Shown: positions 14,880 through 17,422 of the stretch, one piece after another | How positions within the stretch are numbered: the first letter of the stretch is position 1 | Layout of the letters: each line of letters begins with the position of its first letter | Origin: an uncultured Oscillospiraceae bacterium | GTDB lineage: Bacteria > Bacillota > Clostridia > Oscillospirales > Oscillospiraceae | DNA length: 17,422 nucleotides | Direction of reading: 5' to 3' | Assembly: GCA_900756495.1 (NCBI GenBank) | Contig: CAAEKI010000147.1 | Span: 1 to 17,422 of the forward strand | Translations under genes and position numbers: made by a program | The notes under the pieces: model-generated | The model's input: only the letters and a program-made list of their open reading frames with translations | Database searches by the model: none | What the model was told of the DNA's origin: nothing

Positions 14880-15698
14880 TCAGTCGAGCCAGTTGTCTTT
14901 CTCCTCAGCATAGAGGGAGGGGAGAATGCGGGAGAGATTGGCAAACTCCTTTACGTTGTGGTGCAGAAGGTTAATCATGGCCTCCTTGGGAATCTGAACC
15001 TCATCGGGAATGCACTTGACGGCCTTCCCGTCGATGATTTGCCAGCCAAACCAGAAGCGGGAGCGCAGAATGCTGCCCCCCTCGCAGGGGCGCAGGAAGT
15101 GGGTCATGACCACGGGGACATCGGGCATTGTGTCGTCTCCCACCGTCCGGCAGTTGGCGCATACCAGGGCGTTGCACAGCTCGGTGTCCACCTTGCTCTC
15201 GTCATAGCCCAACTCGGAGGGCCTGCGGAAGTGGATGCGCAGCAGGTCGGCCTTGCCGGTGCCGATGTCCTCCCAGATGTTGTGGATACTGCCCCAGTGG
15301 CGCTCCCGCATGGACTTGCTCATATCCACTGCCTTGGCCGGGTCTTCCAGATACACGTCGTAGTGGTCCTCGTTATCCCAGCAGGCGTAGCGGATCCGGC
15401 GAATGGGATGCCAGGCAAACCACCAGTCGAACATCTCGCCGGTGGTGCCGGGGAAGAAGGTCTTGTTGGCGATGAGGCCGGTGCCGTCCTCCAACTGCCA
15501 CCAGCCGAACTCGCCGGGCAGATCGCCGGGCTTAAACAGGTCGTTGCGATTCTGGATGCGCAGGGCATCGGCGTTATCGCAGGGCCCCTGATCGATGAGC
15601 TGGTGGCGCTCTGGATCGCCGGCGGAGCAGTCCTGGAGATAGTACTTGTAATAACTGCGCTTTTTGTCCTCGTTGGTGGCGGGTACTTTTTTAGCCAT
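14880..15698 (-). CDS. DAPG/phloretin hydrolase family C-C hydrolase
   Basis: 272-residue cytoplasmic protein resembling the zinc-dependent hydrolases PhlG (2,4-diacetylphloroglucinol) and Phy (phloretin, Eubacterium ramulus), which cut a C-C bond between an acyl group and a phloroglucinol ring; phloretin gives phloroglucinol and 3-(4-hydroxyphenyl)propionate. Supporting blocks: DWWFAWHPIRRIRYACW, NEDHYDVYLEDP, HWGSIHNIWEDIG, MTHFLRPCEGG, RSRFWFGW and LLHHNVKEFANL. Candidate zinc ligands are His112, Glu143, His247 and Glu251 (His-to-Glu spacings 31 and 4, as I recall for PhlG); His200 may also take part. ATG 15698 is preferred, eight bases after AAGGAG (15708-15713); GTG 15707 overlaps that site. 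It is divergent from an MFS transporter gene and preceded by a sigma-54 promoter. The family is fairly sure; phloretin as the substrate is inferred. The symbol phy is withheld for that reason. Confidence 0.78.
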   Translation of the reverse strand: MAKKVPATNEDKKRSYYKYYLQDCSAGDPERHQLIDQGPCDNADALRIQNRNDLFKPGDLPGEFGWWQLEDGTGLIANKTFFPGTTGEMFDWWFAWHPIRRIRYACWDNEDHYDVYLEDPAKAVDMSKSMRERHWGSIHNIWEDIGTGKADLLRIHFRRPSELGYDESKVDTELCNALVCANCRTVGDDTMPDVPVVMTHFLRPCEGGSILRSRFWFGWQIIDGKAVKCIPDEVQIPKEAMINLLHHNVKEFANLSRILPSLYAEEKDNWLD

Positions 15699-15777
15699 GG
15701 TGCTCACTCCTTAATGATATTTGTATAGGTGTGGATGAAAGGAAATCCGGTATGGATACTGGATGCAAAATAATAAT

Positions 15778-15792
15778 GCAAAGTTTGTGCCA
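15778..15792 (-). promoter_or_regulatory. Sigma-54 (-24/-12) promoter of the C-C hydrolase gene
   Basis: On the - strand the sequence is TTTGGCACAAACTTTGCAT: the -24 box TGGCAC (15792-15787), five bases, then the -12 box TTGC (15781-15778). This matches the sigma-54 consensus TGGCAC-N5-TTGC exactly, with an AT-rich stretch downstream. Transcription would start near 15767, giving a leader of about 70 bases before ATG 15698. Such promoters need an enhancer-binding ATPase activator. Confidence 0.82.
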
Positions 15793-15861
15793 AATTCCCG
15801 GCGGAAGGAGGGAGGGAGGGTGTGAACGTCTGAAATGCAGGCGGTTTTCTCCCCGCCGGTT

Positions 15862-15877
15862 CCAGCGGGAGCGCTGG
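15862..15877. repeat. Inverted repeat, possible activator site
   Basis: CCAGCG-GGAG-CGCTGG is a perfect 6-bp-arm inverted repeat between the two divergent sigma-54 promoters, about 70-85 bases behind the hydrolase -24 box and 157-172 bases behind the transporter -24 box. Those distances suit an enhancer-binding protein, but no particular regulator's motif is recognised. Confidence 0.4.
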
Positions 15878-15896
15878 CGCATACAGAAAAGGAAAT

Positions 15897-15910
15897 AATA
15901 CATATGTATT
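15897..15910. repeat. Perfect 14-bp palindrome, possible activator site
   Basis: AATACATATGTATT is its own reverse complement. It lies about 105-118 bases behind the hydrolase -24 box and 124-137 bases behind the transporter -24 box, in the typical range for an upstream activator site. AT-rich palindromes can also arise by chance. Confidence 0.4.
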
Positions 15911-16033
15911 TATATAAAACAACTGGATTGATACAGATGTGCTGTTCCTAAAGCAAAAGGAGAGCGAGGGGGGCAGATAAAAATTCGTTGCGGCAGTAAG
16001 GGTTTTAAACTTTTTTGCTGGATGGGAACGGTT

Positions 16034-16048
16034 TGGCACATGGATTGC
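16034..16048 (+). promoter_or_regulatory. Sigma-54 (-24/-12) promoter of the MFS transporter gene
   Basis: TGGCAC (16034-16039), five bases, then TTGC (16045-16048): a second exact match to the sigma-54 consensus, in the opposite direction to the one at 15778-15792 and with the same flank TTTGGCACA. Transcription would start near 16060, leaving about 45 bases before ATG 16106, with AGGAGG in between. No comparable match was found elsewhere in the window by eye. Confidence 0.83.
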
Positions 16049-16105
16049 TCTTTATATGAGCGGAAGGTGTATCCTGAGAGAAAAAACAAATAGGAGGAAT
16101 TGATA

Positions 16106-17386
16106 ATGTCACAGTTATCCAAGAAGCAGCTTACCAACAGCAACTTCGGCAAGTGGGGCTGGAGCATGATCATCTACAGTGTCCTGCTCTACTACTTCTG
16201 GGCCGGACTGGCGGTAGACGGGCTGAACGTCTATCCCTCAGCCTTTGCAGCCATGCATGGCTGGGACTACAACACCCTGCTGGGCTTTGCCACTCCGGCC
16301 GGTATCATCGGCGTGCTGGGCGGCATCATATTCGGACAGGTCATCATGAAGACGGGGGCACGCAAGCTGTGCGCCGTCACTCTGATGATCACAGGGGTGC
16401 TCTACATTTGGTTCGGCTCTGTGAGTTCCCCCGCACAGTTCCTGATCTGCCTGACCCTGTTCACCTTTATCTCCAATGCCTTCGGCCTTATCGGTACCGC
16501 CACCCTCATGAATAACTGGTTCCCCCGCAAAAAGGGCATTGCCCTGGGCTGGGCTACTATGGGAGCCCCTCTCTGCACTGCCACCTTCGTGGCCATCCTC
16601 AGCGCTCTGTTCGGCAGATTCGGTGTGCCCGTCTCCTGTGCCATCGTGGGCGTAGTGGTCATTATCTTCGGTGCCGTGTCTTTTGTATGGGTAAAAAATT
16701 ACCCCCACGATGTGGGTGCTTATCCCGATAACATCAAGGATGACGGCTTGGATCTGAAAGCCCAGGCAGAGGCCATCGCCAACTACAAGAGCCCATTCAC
16801 CATCGGCCGCCTCCTTAGGGATAAGGATATGTGGCTTATCTCCCTTGGTTTCGGCCTGCTGTGGATTGTCACCGTAGGTATTGTCAGCCAGTTTGTCCCC
16901 CGTATGAAGAGCGTTGGCTATGACGACGCCACCGCCCTGCTGATGCTGACTGTCGCCGCTGTGGTAGGCCTGGCCGGCAGCTATTTTTGGGGTTGGCTGG
17001 ATTCCAAGACCAACACCAAGCTGGCCTCGGTGGTCTATTCTGCTTCCTATATCATCGCGCTGCTCCTGCTTATCTTTGCCTCCAATCCCATCTTCACCTA
17101 TATTGCCATTGTCTTTGTGGGGCTGGGTATCGGCGGACTGCTGAACCTGATGCCCTCCATGGTCATCTCGGTCTACGGCAAGTACGACTTCACCGCGGCC
17201 AACCGGCTGGTCTCCCCCATTGCCTCCCTCCTGCAGAAATTTGCCTTTATCATTATGGCCATCCTTCTGGCCAAGTCCGGCGGCGACTATACGCTGCCCT
17301 ATACCGTCTTCATTGGCATCGACGTGGTGGGCGCGATTCTGCTCCTGCTGGTCACCAATCGGTGCAAGGGCAAGGTGGATGATTGA
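16106..17386 (+). CDS. MFS transporter, probably for an aromatic or organic acid
   Basis: 426-residue membrane protein with about 12 hydrophobic segments of the major facilitator superfamily, resembling the OFA (oxalate:formate antiporter-like) branch. It starts with a short polar stretch and the helix WGWSMIIYSVLLYYFWAGLAVDGLNVYPSAF. GGIIFGQVIMKTGARK (about 72-87) is a degenerate motif A. GTATLMNNWFPRKKGIALGWATMGAPLC matches the conserved mid-domain region of OFA members. ATG 16106 is chosen because AGGAGG (16092-16097) is eight bases upstream; a TTG at 16100 in the same frame is too close to that site. Its own sigma-54 promoter and the divergent C-C hydrolase suggest that it carries the hydrolase's substrate in or a product (phenylpropionate or phloroglucinol type) out. 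Substrate and direction are inferred. Confidence 0.87.
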   Translation: MSQLSKKQLTNSNFGKWGWSMIIYSVLLYYFWAGLAVDGLNVYPSAFAAMHGWDYNTLLGFATPAGIIGVLGGIIFGQVIMKTGARKLCAVTLMITGVLYIWFGSVSSPAQFLICLTLFTFISNAFGLIGTATLMNNWFPRKKGIALGWATMGAPLCTATFVAILSALFGRFGVPVSCAIVGVVVIIFGAVSFVWVKNYPHDVGAYPDNIKDDGLDLKAQAEAIANYKSPFTIGRLLRDKDMWLISLGFGLLWIVTVGIVSQFVPRMKSVGYDDATALLMLTVAAVVGLAGSYFWGWLDSKTNTKLASVVYSASYIIALLLLIFASNPIFTYIAIVFVGLGIGGLLNLMPSMVISVYGKYDFTAANRLVSPIASLLQKFAFIIMAILLAKSGGDYTLPYTVFIGIDVVGAILLLLVTNRCKGKVDD

Positions 17387-17422
17387 CGGACGGCCCTCTG
17401 CCGCCCGGTAAGAAAAAGCCGC

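Noticed and set aside
14841..15728. 295-codon open frame on the + strand
   Set aside because: Antisense to the C-C hydrolase, whose own strand has a ribosome site, conserved motifs and a promoter.
1..17422. CRISPR arrays, insertion sequences, tRNA or rRNA genes and riboswitches
   Set aside because: None recognised by reading both strands; no regularly spaced repeats, transposase motifs or cloverleaf structures.

Overview
This window looks like chromosome from a Gram-positive anaerobe of the Clostridia, most likely the Oscillospiraceae (Flavonifractor/Pseudoflavonifractor-like). This is an inference from the gene content: an iron-sulfur L-serine dehydratase, a Cat1-type CoA-transferase, a Pit/DUF47 pair, strong GGAGG ribosome binding sites, frequent GTG/TTG starts and GC-rich coding DNA. 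No rRNA or tRNA gene is present to confirm it.

Left part (1-7750, all + strand). The 3' end of an L-serine dehydratase alpha subunit is followed by a probable terminator and an extended -10 promoter. A tight five-gene run follows: a glyoxalase-fold (VOC) protein, an acyltransferase-3 membrane protein, an MBOAT O-acyltransferase, a DHHW (AlgJ/AlgX-like) protein and an MFS transporter. The middle three look like a surface polysaccharide O-acylation unit. Pyruvate kinase follows and ends at a very strong terminator.

Middle (7750-12350). A Cat1-like succinyl/acetyl-CoA CoA-transferase (+) converges on a phosphate transport pair (-), PiT permease plus DUF47 partner, with a 22-bp-stem bidirectional terminator between them. 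An AT-rich, gene-poor stretch follows. It holds a small two-helix membrane protein with a zinc ribbon, and the last 33 codons of a lost S-layer-homology (SLH) protein directly followed by what is probably that gene's own terminator.

Right part (12700-17386). A 72-codon unknown gene, whose ribosome binding site can be hidden in a hairpin, precedes a full-length beta-CASP metallo-beta-lactamase RNA hydrolase. Two terminators separate these from a divergent pair: a DAPG/phloretin hydrolase-family C-C hydrolase (-) and an MFS transporter (+). Each gene of this pair has a complete sigma-54 (-24/-12) promoter, TGGCAC-N5-TTGC, facing outward from a shared 240-bp region with two perfect inverted repeats. 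This is the most interesting part of the window: it suggests an activator-controlled module for uptake (or export) and C-acyl cleavage of a phloretin-like plant phenolic. The activator itself is not in the window.
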